Positions 45,939 to 56,142 of a stretch of 64,000 nucleotides of DNA are shown piece by piece. The translations under genes were made by a program, and so were the position numbers. The notes below the pieces were generated by a model, which was not told the DNA's origin, searched no databases, and saw only the letters and a list, made by a program, of their open reading frames with translations. Each line of letters begins with the position of its first letter. Within the stretch, counting starts at the first letter, position 1. Source of the DNA: QHXW01 sp963768075 (lineage in GTDB: Bacteria > Acidobacteriota > Terriglobia > Bryobacterales > Bryobacteraceae); NCBI GenBank assembly GCA_963768075.1, contig CAVYHD010000051.1, forward strand, positions 248,001-312,000. Reading direction: 5' to 3'.

Positions 45939-47047
45939 AGCGAGCTTTGGCCTTGGTCGAGCGCGATATGCGCAAATTTCGCCGCAGCCCTGCGTTGCTC
46001 TTCGCCTCGCTGGCACTGCCGTTGGTGCAGTTAATCATCCTGGGCAACGCCTTCGGCGGCAATATCAAGAACGTCATCTTGGGCGTGGTCAACCTGGATC
46101 AGGGACCGGAATCGGTCGATGTGCTGGAGCGCGTCCGGGCCGTCAGCGCGAATGCGCGCACCTTCCTGCCCACCGACTACGACGACGAGGGCGCCGCTCT
46201 CAATGACCTGCGCAAAGGCGAACTGGGCGGGGTCTTGATCATTCCACAGCATTATTCCCGCGATCTGCTGGAACAGCACCGGCCGCACCTGGCCCTGATT
46301 ACCGACAACACCGATCGCTCGGTGGCGGGTGCGGTGGGCTCACAAATGTCCGATCTGGTGGCCTCAATCAACGCGCCCCAGGTCCCGCCCCGCGAACCAC
46401 CGCAGGCCTTGCTCGACGTGGTCGAGGTCTATCCCTATGTCAACTACATCAAGTATTTCCTGCCCGGTTCGGTGGCGCTGGCAATCTTCATGACCGCCAT
46501 GATCGGTGGCGGCTTGCTGTTCATCGATGACAAGTCGCGCGGCCTACACGAGGGCTACATGGTGACCCCGATCACCAAATGGGAGCTGATTCTCGGCTTC
46601 AACCTGTCCGGCGTGATCAAGGCGGTGCTCGCGGGAGAGACCGTCCTGGTACTTGGCGCGGTCGTGGCGCAAGTCCCCAACTTCTTTCAACCGGTCCGCC
46701 TGCTGGAGCTGACCGTGATGGTTGTGCTCACTTCCATCGCGCTGATCGGCATGATGTTCTTTATCATGGCGCGTATCAGCGACCCGCTCGTGCCGCGCGC
46801 CATTTTCGGCGTGCTGAACACGCTGCTGTTTTTTCCCAGCGGCGCCGTTTATCCCATCGCCGGCTTCCCCAGGTGGCTTCGGTTGCTTTCGGAGTGCGAC
46901 CCCTTCACCTACGCCGTCCACGGCTTTCGCACGTTGCTGCTCAAGGAGGTCGGCATAACCGCGATCACCAGCGATATCTTCGCGCTGACGTTGACCTCGC
47001 TGGTGGTGTTGACGGGCGCTACGCTGCTGTTCCGGCGGACCTTGTAG
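45935..47047 (+). CDS. ABC-2 type permease of the efflux system
   Basis: The 370-residue protein has an N-terminal hydrophobic helix (MKRALALVERDMRKFRRSP onward), a large extracytoplasmic domain (about 45-165, with LGVVNLDQGPES and LITDNTDRSVAGA), then five C-terminal helices including the conserved GVLNTLLFFPSGAVYPIAGF. The architecture matches YhhJ/YbhS/YbhR-type half-permeases, which homodimerise with the ATPase. It starts within the ATGA overlap with the ATPase. Only one permease gene is present, so a homodimer is expected. The MarR regulator follows two bases after its stop. Confidence 0.92.
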   Translation: MKRALALVERDMRKFRRSPALLFASLALPLVQLIILGNAFGGNIKNVILGVVNLDQGPESVDVLERVRAVSANARTFLPTDYDDEGAALNDLRKGELGGVLIIPQHYSRDLLEQHRPHLALITDNTDRSVAGAVGSQMSDLVASINAPQVPPREPPQALLDVVEVYPYVNYIKYFLPGSVALAIFMTAMIGGGLLFIDDKSRGLHEGYMVTPITKWELILGFNLSGVIKAVLAGETVLVLGAVVAQVPNFFQPVRLLELTVMVVLTSIALIGMMFFIMARISDPLVPRAIFGVLNTLLFFPSGAVYPIAGFPRWLRLLSECDPFTYAVHGFRTLLLKEVGITAITSDIFALTLTSLVVLTGATLLFRRTL

Positions 47048-47049
47048 CC

Positions 47050-47514
47050 ATGCCTCGCCCTGCCAGGACGGCCCCGACAAAGGTAATGGCGGCATGGGAT
47101 CCGGCTGCTCCGGGATTATGGTTTTGCAACTGGAAGATCTTTCTGGAGGCGCGCCGGCGTCTGGATCGCGCTCTGGCGCCGACGGGGCTGCACGCGAGAG
47201 AGTTCTGGCTGCTGGCCCTCGCCGGCGCCGGCAACATCCCACAGCATGAGATGGCTGGTTTGTGCGGCCTCGACCCCAGTTCCCTGGTGGCGGTGCTCGA
47301 CGGATTGGAGCGCCGCGGCTGGCTGAGACGGAAGCGCAATCCGCGCGACCGCCGCATGCAATGGGTGCAGCGCACCGAGGCCGGCGACCGCTTGTTCAAC
47401 CGGGCGCTGCCACGCGCTCAACGCGCCGAGGCGCAGCAGTTGGCGGTGCTTTCTGCGGCCCATCAGCGCCAATTGGTGGCCGCGATGCGCAAATTGGTGA
47501 TGATTTCGAAATGA
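47050..47514 (+). CDS. MarR-family transcriptional regulator
   Basis: The 154-residue winged-helix protein has the helix-turn-helix and wing ASWEMAGLCGLDPSSLVAVLDGLERRGWLRRKRNPRDRRMQ-like region around residues 60-100; its key elements are NIPQHEMAGLCGLDPSSL and RKRNPRDRR in the wing. It probably represses the efflux operon in response to the exported compound. It lies inside the operon between permease and outer-membrane factor, two bases after the permease stop. ATG 47050 is chosen by context; longer in-frame upstream sequence overlaps the permease. The nested palindrome at 43682-43731 is the obvious candidate operator. Confidence 0.9.
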   Translation: MPRPARTAPTKVMAAWDPAAPGLWFCNWKIFLEARRRLDRALAPTGLHAREFWLLALAGAGNIPQHEMAGLCGLDPSSLVAVLDGLERRGWLRRKRNPRDRRMQWVQRTEAGDRLFNRALPRAQRAEAQQLAVLSAAHQRQLVAAMRKLVMISK

Positions 47515-47525
47515 CGGGAAATGCC

Positions 47526-49065
47526 ATGAAACCATTCGGCAGCATTGTACTCTTGATCCTCCTGGCGGGCGCGGGCGGCGCCTTCGCACAGTCTTCGTCG
47601 TCCGGGGGATCGTCCGCAATCGTTTTGCCGGCTTCGGGCCGCAACAACCAGGGTGGCTCGGTCGGCGCAAGTGAGCAGCCCGTGCCGGGGACCACGACTA
47701 GCGTCAACACATTGAACCCCAGCGTGCAAATTTCCGGGCCCTACAGCGGCAGCGCGCGCAGCACTACCGCCATCCCTTTTTCCGGCAAGCTGTCGCTGCA
47801 GGAGGCGCTGCAGCGCGGCCTGGCCTACAACCTGGGCGCGGTCGGGCTGGCGCAAACCGTGCGTCAAAACGAACGCCCAGGTGAGGGTGGCCCGCAGCGC
47901 TTTGCTGCCGAACATCAACGGCAATCTCAGCGAAACCGTGGAGCAAACCGATCTCGCCGCACTCGGACTTCGCATCAGCGTGCCCGGTTTCCATATTCCA
48001 TACATCGTGGGCCCGTTCAACTACTTCGCCCTGCAGGCCAGCCTCAGCCAGACAGTGGCGAATATGACTGTCCTCAATAACTACCGCTCCGCCCAAGCCA
48101 CCGCCCGCGCCAGTCAATACAGCTTGCACGATGCGCGCGACCTCGTCACTTTGGCGGTGGGCGGCGCTTATTTGCAAGTGCTGGCCGCCCAGGCCCGCGT
48201 GGACGCCGCGCAAACCCAACTCGACACCGCCAATGCCGTCTTCCATCAATCCACCGAACAACACGGACAGGGCGTGCTGGCGCAGCTCAACGTCGACCAA
48301 AACCAGGTGCGGACGCTCACCCAACAACAGCAGATCATTACGCTGCGCAACGATCTCGCCAAACAGAAGATCAACCTGGCGCGACTCACCGGACTCCCGC
48401 CCAACGCCGGCTATCAACTCACGGATAGCTTCCCCTTCAGCCCGGCGCCGGTTCAGGATGTGGATGCCGCCGTGGCCCAGGCCGAACTACAGCGCGCCGA
48501 CCTCAAAGCCGCCCAAGCCCAGGTGGAGGCAGCCGAGAAGGCCCTGTCGGCTGCGCGTGCCGAGCGCCTGCCATCGGTGGCGGTCAGCGGCGATTACCAA
48601 CTGATTGGCACCAACCCGGCCCAATCGCATGGAGCCTTTACCGCTGTCGGCACCGTCAGCATTCCGCTTTGGCAGGGTGGGCGAACCGCGGGCGACATCG
48701 CACAGGCCGAAGCCGTGCTGGCGCAGCGCCAGGCCGAGTTGGACGACACTCACGGGCAGATCGAAGCCGAAGTCCGTCAGGTCTATCTCGATCTCGAAGC
48801 CGCCGCCGCGCAGGTCGTGGTCGCGCGCAGGAACGTGCAGGTTGCTCAGGAAACCCTGGAGATGACCCGCGAGCGCATGAAAGCCGGCGTGATCAATACG
48901 TTGGAGGTCGTGCAAGCGCAACAAACGGTCTCGAGCGCGCAACTGGATCTCATCGATAGCGTTTTCGCCCACAATCTGGCTAAATTGAGTCTGGCCCGCG
49001 CGCTGGGCCATGCAACCGAGCATCTCCCCAGCCTGCTCATTCCTCAAGCGGCTCCATCGCCATGA
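47526..49065 (+). CDS. TolC-like outer-membrane factor, one frameshift
   Basis: The outer-membrane channel of the tripartite efflux system. ATG 47526 has GGGA six bases upstream and starts a signal peptide (MKPFGSIVLLILLAGAGGAFA). LSLQEALQRGLAYNLG gives the TolC repeat entry. An extra A in AAAA at 47866-47869 then breaks the frame; the second frame continues RSALLPNINGNLSETVEQTD through the coiled-coil repeats (DLVTLAVGGAYLQVLAAQAR, LPSVAVSGDYQLIGTNPAQS, VRQVYLDLEAAAAQV, RMKAGVINTLEVVQAQQT). About 512 residues after repair. A homopolymer indel, so likely an assembly error. A second ATG at 47511 overlaps the MarR stop and is an alternative start. Confidence 0.85.
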
Positions 49066-49282
49066 CCGTAAGCCGTATCGCCGGCCCGCGCGGGGAGACA
49101 AATTAGCGAAAAGTGCAAAATCTTCGCCAATTTACGAGAAACGGACTGCTTTTATAGTAGCTGCCCGAGTTCATGCGTCTGTAACTTGCTGCAGGATACG
49201 CCTTGTTTCATCAAGAGCGAAAATCCGGATGATTGGAACCAGAATTGCTCTTGGCGTACGGCTTGGATCGATTAAGGTGACT

Positions 49283-49930
49283 ATGAAACATCACAACATA
49301 CTGAGCTTACCCATACTGGTTGGCATGGTGTTCTGTACAGCAACAACGCCCGCTTGGGCTGGCGGCCGAATCAATAAGGGTACTTCCGGCCTGGGCTCTA
49401 CCACCTGCACAACAGGAACGCCCTGGATTGATGTACTCAGCAACGAACTCGATATCTCAGATGACTTTACCACCTGCTCGCCATTCGACGGGACCTTGAC
49501 GACAATGTGGGATCTTTTTGATGTGGTCCCAGCCGACGGAGATGACATCACGCTCGAAGTCAAGGATCCGAGTGAGTTTTGGGGAGTTTTTGACGTTAAT
49601 GCTTCCGCGTCTTCTACTGATACGACCTGCGGTGATCCTCTGGGCGCCGTCCAATTCAATCATTGCATCGACTCGGCCATGGGAACTGAATTTGTTGGGG
49701 CTTCGAACCCGGGTGCAGCCGGAATAGTCTTTTACACAGACCCTGGTGCCTTGCAGGTTCTTTATGAGACCAACGCAGACGGCGCCAGAACGGTGCTCTA
49801 CGGAAGTTTCCCGACAACGGTGCCGGAGCCGGGTACCGTTTGGCTATTGCTGGCCGTAGTTGCGATATCGGTTGCCGCCCGTTATAAGCGTAAGCGGCGC
49901 GCGATCGCGACTCGTCCACTCGGCCAATAG
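49283..49930 (+). CDS. PEP-CTERM sorting-domain protein
   Basis: The 215-residue protein has a signal peptide (about 1-26), a Thr/Ser/Asp-rich middle without a recognisable domain (six or more Cys in TSGLGSTTCTTGT-like stretches and DTTCGDPLG), and a C-terminal PEP-CTERM signal: VPEPG followed by a hydrophobic helix (TVWLLLAVVAISVAARY) and basic KRKRRAI. Exosortase/EpsH would process it; no exosortase gene is in the window. ATG 49283 (GTG-ACT upstream) is chosen by the signal peptide. The base composition is lower in G+C than its neighbours, as is common for such genes. Function unknown; probably exopolysaccharide-associated. Confidence 0.8.
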   Translation: MKHHNILSLPILVGMVFCTATTPAWAGGRINKGTSGLGSTTCTTGTPWIDVLSNELDISDDFTTCSPFDGTLTTMWDLFDVVPADGDDITLEVKDPSEFWGVFDVNASASSTDTTCGDPLGAVQFNHCIDSAMGTEFVGASNPGAAGIVFYTDPGALQVLYETNADGARTVLYGSFPTTVPEPGTVWLLLAVVAISVAARYKRKRRAIATRPLGQ

Positions 49931-49953
49931 TTTCAGCGCCAGATTCAAGTCGC

Positions 49954-52900
49954 TCAGATTTTCTTCTCCTGGGCAGCGGCAGCCTTCCGCGCAACGAGGG
50001 TAAAGCCTCGCGCGCCAGCCTCTTGTTTCAGCAGATCCAACATGGCGCGCCCTTCGCCGATTTTTCCTGAGGACATCGCCACTTCACCGAGTGCCAACCG
50101 GCTTTCAAATTGAAATCCAACCAGGCCGGCTTTATTGGCCTCCGCTAATGCCGACTCGAGGCCTTTGGTAGCAGCGGCGTACATGCCTGAGGCGGCATTC
50201 AGACGGGCAGATACGATCGACACTGTTAAGCGGACCGTCGCGTTGGCGCTCTTTTTCGCCAATTCGGATGCACGTTGAATCTCCCTTCGCGCGTCAATTA
50301 ACCTCTTCTCAGAAATCAAAACCCGTCCCAGACCCGCGCGCCCCAATGCCTCGTCATCGTCATCCTTTTGCGCCGCAAAATCAGCCGCGGTCTGACGAAA
50401 AGATGTTTCCGCCTTTGTGATCTGACCTTGCTCCAGGCTGACCTGTGCCAGGCTGAGCTGGGTGTATGCGATGTTGTTCTTTTCTCCGAGTTCCGTTTGC
50501 GTCCGGAGGGCTTGTTCATAAGCATTCGCCGCTCCGGTCACATCGCCCTGGCTCAGCAGAATATCCCCGATGCCTCCTTGGACACCGGCTACTTCGCTCT
50601 TTGAGCCGAGTTTGTTCCACATGGATAGTGACTCCTGGTAGTGGCTCATCGCTCCGGCTAAGTCTCCGCGTTCGGCCAGCAGCATTGCGAGGTTGTATCG
50701 AACCCGCGCGATAGTAGCTTTGTTGTCAATTTCAACCGCCGTGGCAAGGGCCTCATCGTATTTTCTTTCGGCATCGGCAAGCTTTCCTTGCGCGTGATAC
50801 ACACCGGCGATGTTATTCAACAAATTGGCGCTTTCGACCTTGTTCCCACGTTCTTCGGCTATCGCCAAACCCTGCTCGTAGAATGTATTTGCCGCCGCAA
50901 GGTCTCCCTGAGCGGACAGCATATTCGCCAGGTTATTGAGTGCGCCTTGCATATTGTTCTTGTCGCCGATCTTCCGCGTGATGTCTAAGGCCCGTTCGAA
51001 CATCTTCTTGGCGCCGGCAATGTCTCCCTCATTCGCGAGAGCGCTGCCGATGTTGCTGATGGCTTGGGCCGCCCCTGACTGATTTCCCAGGGACTCATCG
51101 ATTTTCCGTGCTTCCTCGCAAGCATCCTTGGCTCGCTTGGGTTCACCCAGGTTGAGAGAAGCCCAGCAATCCATCTGGCGAGCCCGGGCCAGCAGGAGCT
51201 GCGAGCCGTTCTTCTGTGCCAGATCCGCCGCCTGGGAGGCAAGGTTGCGTTCCGCACGATAATCCGAGAGCGTCTCGTACGCCTCGGCTTCTTGAATCTC
51301 GACGTGGGGATCTGGGTTTTGTGGAGACTGGATCTTGCGCAAGCCGCGGAGCGTGGCTAGCGCATCCGTCCCCTTTCCGGCCGCCGTTTGGGCCGCGGCT
51401 AGCCGAAAACCAAACTCCGGTTGTTCCGGGAACCGGATCCATAACGTCCGATAGATTTCAACCGCTTTGTCCCAGTCGTGGATCATCTCGCGATAGCGGC
51501 CCTCGATTAGAGAGCGCTTTTCAGGCGAAAGATTGGCTGAAAGATCAAAGGCCTTCTGAGCTTCTTCGCGCGCTTTCGCATCGTAGCCTAACTCTGCCCA
51601 GGCTCCGGCCAGGTCCGCATGAATCAGGGGATACTTGGGAGCCGCGGCAATCGCTTGCTGAAGTAGCGGGATGGCTCCCAAAGTATCGAACAAGTGCAGT
51701 CTTTTCAGTCCCTCGCTATACGGCCGCGCCGCATCGGGATTCGCTGGAATGGATGCGAACACGTCGGCTGCTTCGGAGGCCGTTACGGGAGGCACCCCCA
51801 ATTCCTGACGCAGCCGGTCACTCGGACGCCCTAGCAATTTGAAAATGTCGTTCTCCGTACCCTGCTCTTTAATGCTGGCCAGGGTTCTCCCCGACGCCGT
51901 ATCCAGCAACCGCAATTCCACCCGTACCTGCCCGCCCGATTGTTTGCCCAGCGCCAGATAGGAACCGGAAACGACGTAATCCGAATGGAGCGTGCGTCTT
52001 AGGTCTGCGAGCGATTGCGCGCTCAAGGCGTCGATTTCAGTGAGGTGCAGTTCATTTGCCGCCTGAAGCACGTCACGCGTGGGAATCACGGCCAATTGAT
52101 TGCCGACAGACAGGTTATCCGAGAGCGTCCTGGCCAAGTCCTCTGACAGCCACACCTCGCTCTCGCGACCCGACGTGTTCTTGAGGTCTAATACAGCAAC
52201 CGAACGGGCAGCGCTGATGGCCGTAGGAATAGCCGCCGGTTTCGAGGCGTCGTGCTTCAGGTAGAAGCGGTAGCCAATGCCTGAAGCAAGCGCCAAAGCG
52301 GCGCAGCCGATCAACACATAGCGGCCTCTCTTTGGCGACCCGGCAGACTCCACAGGCTTCGGCAGAGTCACCAGTTCTCCGCTGATCGCCTTTACCACGT
52401 CCAATGCACTGGAAAAGCGCTCACCGGGGTTGCATCGAGGCAGTGCAGGATTGCTCCTTCCCACTTCAGATCGAGATCCGGAATGTAGGATCGAGGTGAC
52501 GGCGGAGCCTGTTCAAGGCGTCTTACCGCCACTGAGATGGCGCTCCCGCCTTTAAAAGGGAGATCGCCCGTGATCAGTTCATAGAGCACGATGCCGAATG
52601 CGTAAATATCGGCGGCGGCCGTGAGATCCTCTCCGCGTACCTGTTCCGGCGCCATGTAAGCCGGGGTTCCGACCACCTCGCCACTGCGGGAAACCGTCGC
52701 CAGGGAAGTCTCGGCCGTCGCGCTCAAGCGAGCCAAGCCGAAATCTGTGATTACGACGCGCATGCCGCCCTCATAGTCGTTCGAAGGAACGAGAATGACG
52801 TTGGCACTTTTGAAATCACGATGGACGATTCCGGCCCTGTGTGCCGCGGCGAGGCCGTCCGCCATTTGCGCCACCATGGGGAACGCCTGCGTTGGAATGA

Positions 52901-53489
52901 TCCGCTGTGCGCGCTGGAGATATTGGGAAAGGGTCTCGCCCTCCAGGAGTTCCATGGTCAAAAAGGTCGTCGCCCCTTGGCGGCCGCCTGATTCGCTGGC
53001 CACGCCGTGAAACTGAAGATCGAAAATCCGGCAGACATTCGGGTGCGTTACCTTGCGGGCCAGGTGGATTTCCCTCTTGAAGCGCTCCAGCGCCTGCTCG
53101 TCGGTAGCGACATCCGGACGGATGGTCTTCAGTGCGACCCGTTCGCGCAACTCCAAATCTTCTGCTTCGTAGACCTCGCCCATGCCCCCTTGCCCGATAA
53201 AGCGCACAATGCGGTAGCGGCCTGCCAGGGTCTGGTCCGGGCGGAAAGCCGGGTTATCAGCAAACTGGAGCGCGCCGGGATCCAGGGGTCGCGCCCGCCC
53301 CGGCGTCCGGCTGTCGAGGGGCGTCGTGATGGTGGGCGCATCGTGGGGCGCCGGATGCGGCGTTTGACTCCCCGGCTCCAATACCTCCGTAACGGCGTCT
53401 CTGAGGTCGCACTCCAGGTTCGTCGTCTCTGATTCGGAAACCCGGAGGCCGTCGGGAGCCGGCGGCTGATCATCGTCAGGTTCACTCAT
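49954..53489 (-). CDS. Serine/threonine kinase with C-terminal TPR repeats, one frameshift
   Basis: About 1178 residues after repair. The N-terminal kinase domain has the Gly loop IGQGGMGEVYEAED (about 98-111), Lys121, HRD motif VHRDFKSANVI (Asp225), DFG Asp249 (ITDFGLARL) and APE GTPAYMAPEQ. A missing C in a CCCC run near 52427 breaks the frame just after the kinase; read through, the segment is ATPGERFSSALDVV. A transmembrane helix (ALALASGIGYRF region) follows, then a beta domain (IAVIPTRDVLQAANEL, DLRRTLHSDYVVSGSYLALG; SARP/TolB-like), and about eight TPRs (ALNNLANMLSAQGDLAAANT type). This architecture is typical of acidobacterial signalling proteins. Targets are unknown. Confidence 0.85.
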
Positions 53490-53624
53490 GCGACGGCTGG
53501 TTGCGAGATTAGCCGAGAAGATTATGCCACTTTAGTCGGCGGGAACCAAATGCAACACGCGCATTGTGAACAGGCCGGCGCAGGATCTCGCGGATTCGAA
53601 CTCCACCATTGATTCCGGCGGGGC

Positions 53625-53885
53625 TCAACCTCCGGCATGTCGGGTTCGAGGCCGTCGCCGGTATGGCCGGAACGGTCTCTGTACTTCAGACAGGGGCGTC
53701 AAGCCGGCAAAGCCGGGTTCCCGCGCCAGGGAATTGCAGTGCTCCCCACAACCTTGACAGTAAACGACAAATAGCAGGTCCGGCCTGCCCTCACGCTCGG
53801 CACGCCCGATGAATCCTCCTGCATTGACCAAGACCTCCCGGCCGCATTTGTAGCAAACCGGATTGGCGCCATCTTTGCTTTCCAT
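53625..53885 (-). CDS. Small putative zinc-binding protein
   Basis: The 86-residue protein starts at 53885 with MESKDGANPVCYKCG and contains two Cys clusters: CYKC (residues 11-14) and CQGCGEHC (about 43-50), a spacing that could bind zinc as a ribbon. The C-terminus is Arg-rich (RPYRRRPRTRHAGG). No family is recognised. It lies alone in about 600 bases between the kinase start and the tRNA. Nothing confirms expression, but the Cys pattern is unlike chance. If it is not coding, 53490-54089 would contain no gene. Confidence 0.45.
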   Translation of the reverse strand: MESKDGANPVCYKCGREVLVNAGGFIGRAEREGRPDLLFVVYCQGCGEHCNSLAREPGFAGLTPLSEVQRPFRPYRRRPRTRHAGG

Positions 53886-54089
53886 TCGCCTCGCTCACCT
53901 TAGGAGTCTCGTCCAGTATGACGCGCGCAGCCAATGGAATTTCCCAGACGCCCTGTAACCTGATATCGGCCTTAGGCAGAATCCGATCCTTAACTGGGCG
54001 ACCGCCCCCTCAAATGGACGAGACGTTGAGACCGATGCCAGTCAAAAGGGCCTGTCCAATGGATCTATCTGCTAAGTGTCTGAAAATAT

Positions 54090-54166
54090 TGGTGCGCCCG
54101 GAGAGACTCGAACTCCCGACCTACTGGTTCGAAGCCAGCCGCTCTATCCAACTGAGCTACGGGCGC
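54090..54166 (-). tRNA. tRNA-Arg (anticodon UCG), CCA encoded
   Basis: Read on the minus strand the sequence folds as a full cloverleaf. The acceptor GCGCCCG (from 54166) pairs with CGGGCGC, the D arm has GCTC and GAGC, and the anticodon stem is GCTGG with CCAGT around the seven-base loop CTTCGAA, so the anticodon is TCG (reads CGA, Arg). The T arm is GGGAG/TTCGAGT/CTCTC. Discriminator A (54093) and the following CCA (54092-54090) are encoded. No other tRNA is present. Confidence 0.95.
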
Positions 54167-54306
54167 CCTTTTCGATAGCTTTCGAAGCAACCCAAGCCTG
54201 TTTGATTTACGGACTCAGGCGTGGGAGAGCTATTTGAATAGTCTATCAGAGAGTCGCAATACCGGAACCAGAACCGCCATGACAGCCGCCGAATCGTGTT
54301 GGTACG

Positions 54307-55335
54307 ATGAAGGTCCATGCCTGCATGGCTGAACCCTTACAAGCGCCATTTCTGAAGTTTGAGGACGGAGACGGACGAGAGATTCCACTCATCTCCGGCA
54401 ACGTCTGGAAGATCGGCCGGACAGAGCAAAATGCCGTCGTGTTGTCCGATGACATGGTGTCCCGGAACCACGCCATGATCCAGCATGAGGCCGGGGAGTT
54501 TTACCTCATCGACATGGGTAGCCGGAATGGCTCGTTTGTCAATGGCCGCCGGCTGACGGCGCCGGTTGCCCTGCGCGATGGCGACCGTCTGTCATTTGGA
54601 GAAGCGCGGCTGCGTTTCCGCAACTCGGCGCAAGCAGCGCCCTGTGTTTCGCCCGACGCGCCGGCGCGCGGGCAAACCATTGCATTCTTCAAGCAGGCCA
54701 ACGTTTCCGTGCTAGTGGTGGATATCCGAGGATTCACAGTATTGGCGCAGAAGGTTGACGCCGGCGTGCTCAGCGGTCTGGTGAGCACCTGGTTCGCCGA
54801 GACCGATCGCATTATGCACCATTACGGCTGCGCGGCGCAGAAGCACATCGGCGATGCCGTGATGGCTGTCTGGACGCACGGCGCTCAGGGGGACGAACGC
54901 GTCGAAATTCTGCGCATCCTGTGGGCCGTCGCGGAGATCGCTCGCATGACGGACACGCTGCACGAGTCGTTTGATCTGGCTGAACCGGTGCGAATCGGCG
55001 CCGGCGTGAATACGGGACTGGCTGTTATGGGCAACACGGGTGCCGGAGGCGCCAGCGATTTTACTGCCATCGGCGACAGTGTGAATGTGGCCTTCCGCCT
55101 GGAATCCGCCACCAAAGAGCTGGGCGCCGATCTGGCGCTGGGCGCCGCAACCTTTGATTCCTTGCGCCTGTGCTCGGCGGCGGCCACGCACTTCCACGCT
55201 TCTGAGACGAATTTGAAGGGTTATGACGCACCCGTCAAAACCTGGCACCTTTCTTTCGCGGTACTGAGCGAATTTCTAGCGCAACATGGCAAGGAAAGCG
55301 ATATGCCCATCGACTCCGCACTACGCCGGCGATGA
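54307..55335 (+). CDS. FHA-domain adenylate/guanylate cyclase (class III)
   Basis: The 342-residue protein has an N-terminal FHA domain (about 10-105; WKIGRTEQNAVVLSDDMVSRNH with SRNHA, and DMGSRNGSFVNGRRL) that binds phosphothreonine. It is followed by a class III nucleotide cyclase (about 130-310): metal Asp in VLVVDIRGFTVLAQ, second Asp in KHIGDAVMAVW, and GIGAGVNTGLAVMGN / DFTAIGDSVNVAFRLES with the conserved NxxxR-like region. It is soluble and probably makes cAMP or cGMP when docked to a phosphorylated partner, such as a Ser/Thr kinase substrate. ATG 54307 is used; ATG 54325 is possible. Convergent with the phosphodiesterase gene, whose stop is four bases away. Confidence 0.9.
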   Translation: MKVHACMAEPLQAPFLKFEDGDGREIPLISGNVWKIGRTEQNAVVLSDDMVSRNHAMIQHEAGEFYLIDMGSRNGSFVNGRRLTAPVALRDGDRLSFGEARLRFRNSAQAAPCVSPDAPARGQTIAFFKQANVSVLVVDIRGFTVLAQKVDAGVLSGLVSTWFAETDRIMHHYGCAAQKHIGDAVMAVWTHGAQGDERVEILRILWAVAEIARMTDTLHESFDLAEPVRIGAGVNTGLAVMGNTGAGGASDFTAIGDSVNVAFRLESATKELGADLALGAATFDSLRLCSAAATHFHASETNLKGYDAPVKTWHLSFAVLSEFLAQHGKESDMPIDSALRRR

Positions 55336-55339
55336 GAGT

Positions 55340-56110
55340 TCACCACTCGTAGTTACGGCCAATTTCAACGACGGAGATGCGCGGATCTCTCAGCTCGGCT
55401 AGCTGCCGCAGAACGGCTTCGCGATATGCGGGTTTGATGTGAACTACGCAGATCCGCACGTTGCGCGTCAGTTTCCTCAGGTCCGAGGCCAGTGACCGCG
55501 GTGTCAAGTGCCTGCTGGCAGCGGCCAGATCTTCCATTTCGTTGGGGTAAGAAACATCCACAAAAATAGCTTGGATAAGCTCCAAGCGGCTGGCCGCATC
55601 CCAGATTTCGTCGGTCACGTAGGTGTCGGACGTAATCGCCAAGCCGGCTTGCTGGTCTTGGACGACGAATCCGACGGTGGGAACTATGTGATTCACCCGG
55701 ATGGCGGTCACCCGAAGGTTCCCGACCGGGACGGATGTTCCAGGTTCCAACGGACAAAACTGGAGCGCCGGGCCGCGGCCGTTGAGCAATGGGATCTGCG
55801 CAAAGTCCGGCCACATTTCGCCATTGAAAACAAACCGTTGCAGCGCGTCGATCACATGCGGCGTGGCGTGGACGATTACGGGCGCGGTCAAGGAGGGGAA
55901 TACTTCGGAGAGGAAGATGGGGAGCGATGCCGTATGGTCCGAGTGAGCGTGAGAGATCAGGATGTGCCGGATGCGCTGCATTTCTTCGGTGGTGAGAGCG
56001 AAGGCGAGGCTGCCGGCGTCGATGGCTACCGAATCATCCACCAGAAAGGTGGTGAGAAACTGTCGCTGCGGATCGGGTGCGGTGGAACTGGGCAGCAGTC
56101 GGACTCTCAA
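55340..56110 (-). CDS. Metallo-beta-lactamase-fold cyclic-nucleotide phosphodiesterase-like protein (class II PDE type)
   Basis: The 256-residue protein has the metal-binding motif ILISHAHSDHTASLP (HxHxDH). It also contains EMWPDFAQIP, VNHIVPTVGFVVQD, TSDTYVTDEIWDAA and VDVSYPNEMEDLAAASRHLTP, which resemble the cyclic-nucleotide phosphodiesterase/ribonuclease-Z-like group (class II, as found in Geobacter). The start is TTG at 56110 with no good ribosome-binding site. It lies 32 bases after the stop of the exporter operon, so it may be the last gene of that operon. With the convergent cyclase it makes a synthesis/degradation pair. The substrate (cAMP or cGMP) is inferred from family, not shown. 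Confidence 0.78.
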   Translation of the reverse strand: MRVRLLPSSTAPDPQRQFLTTFLVDDSVAIDAGSLAFALTTEEMQRIRHILISHAHSDHTASLPIFLSEVFPSLTAPVIVHATPHVIDALQRFVFNGEMWPDFAQIPLLNGRGPALQFCPLEPGTSVPVGNLRVTAIRVNHIVPTVGFVVQDQQAGLAITSDTYVTDEIWDAASRLELIQAIFVDVSYPNEMEDLAAASRHLTPRSLASDLRKLTRNVRICVVHIKPAYREAVLRQLAELRDPRISVVEIGRNYEW

Positions 56111-56142
56111 GTGTCAGGGAAGTATACTATACGGCCGCGCAC

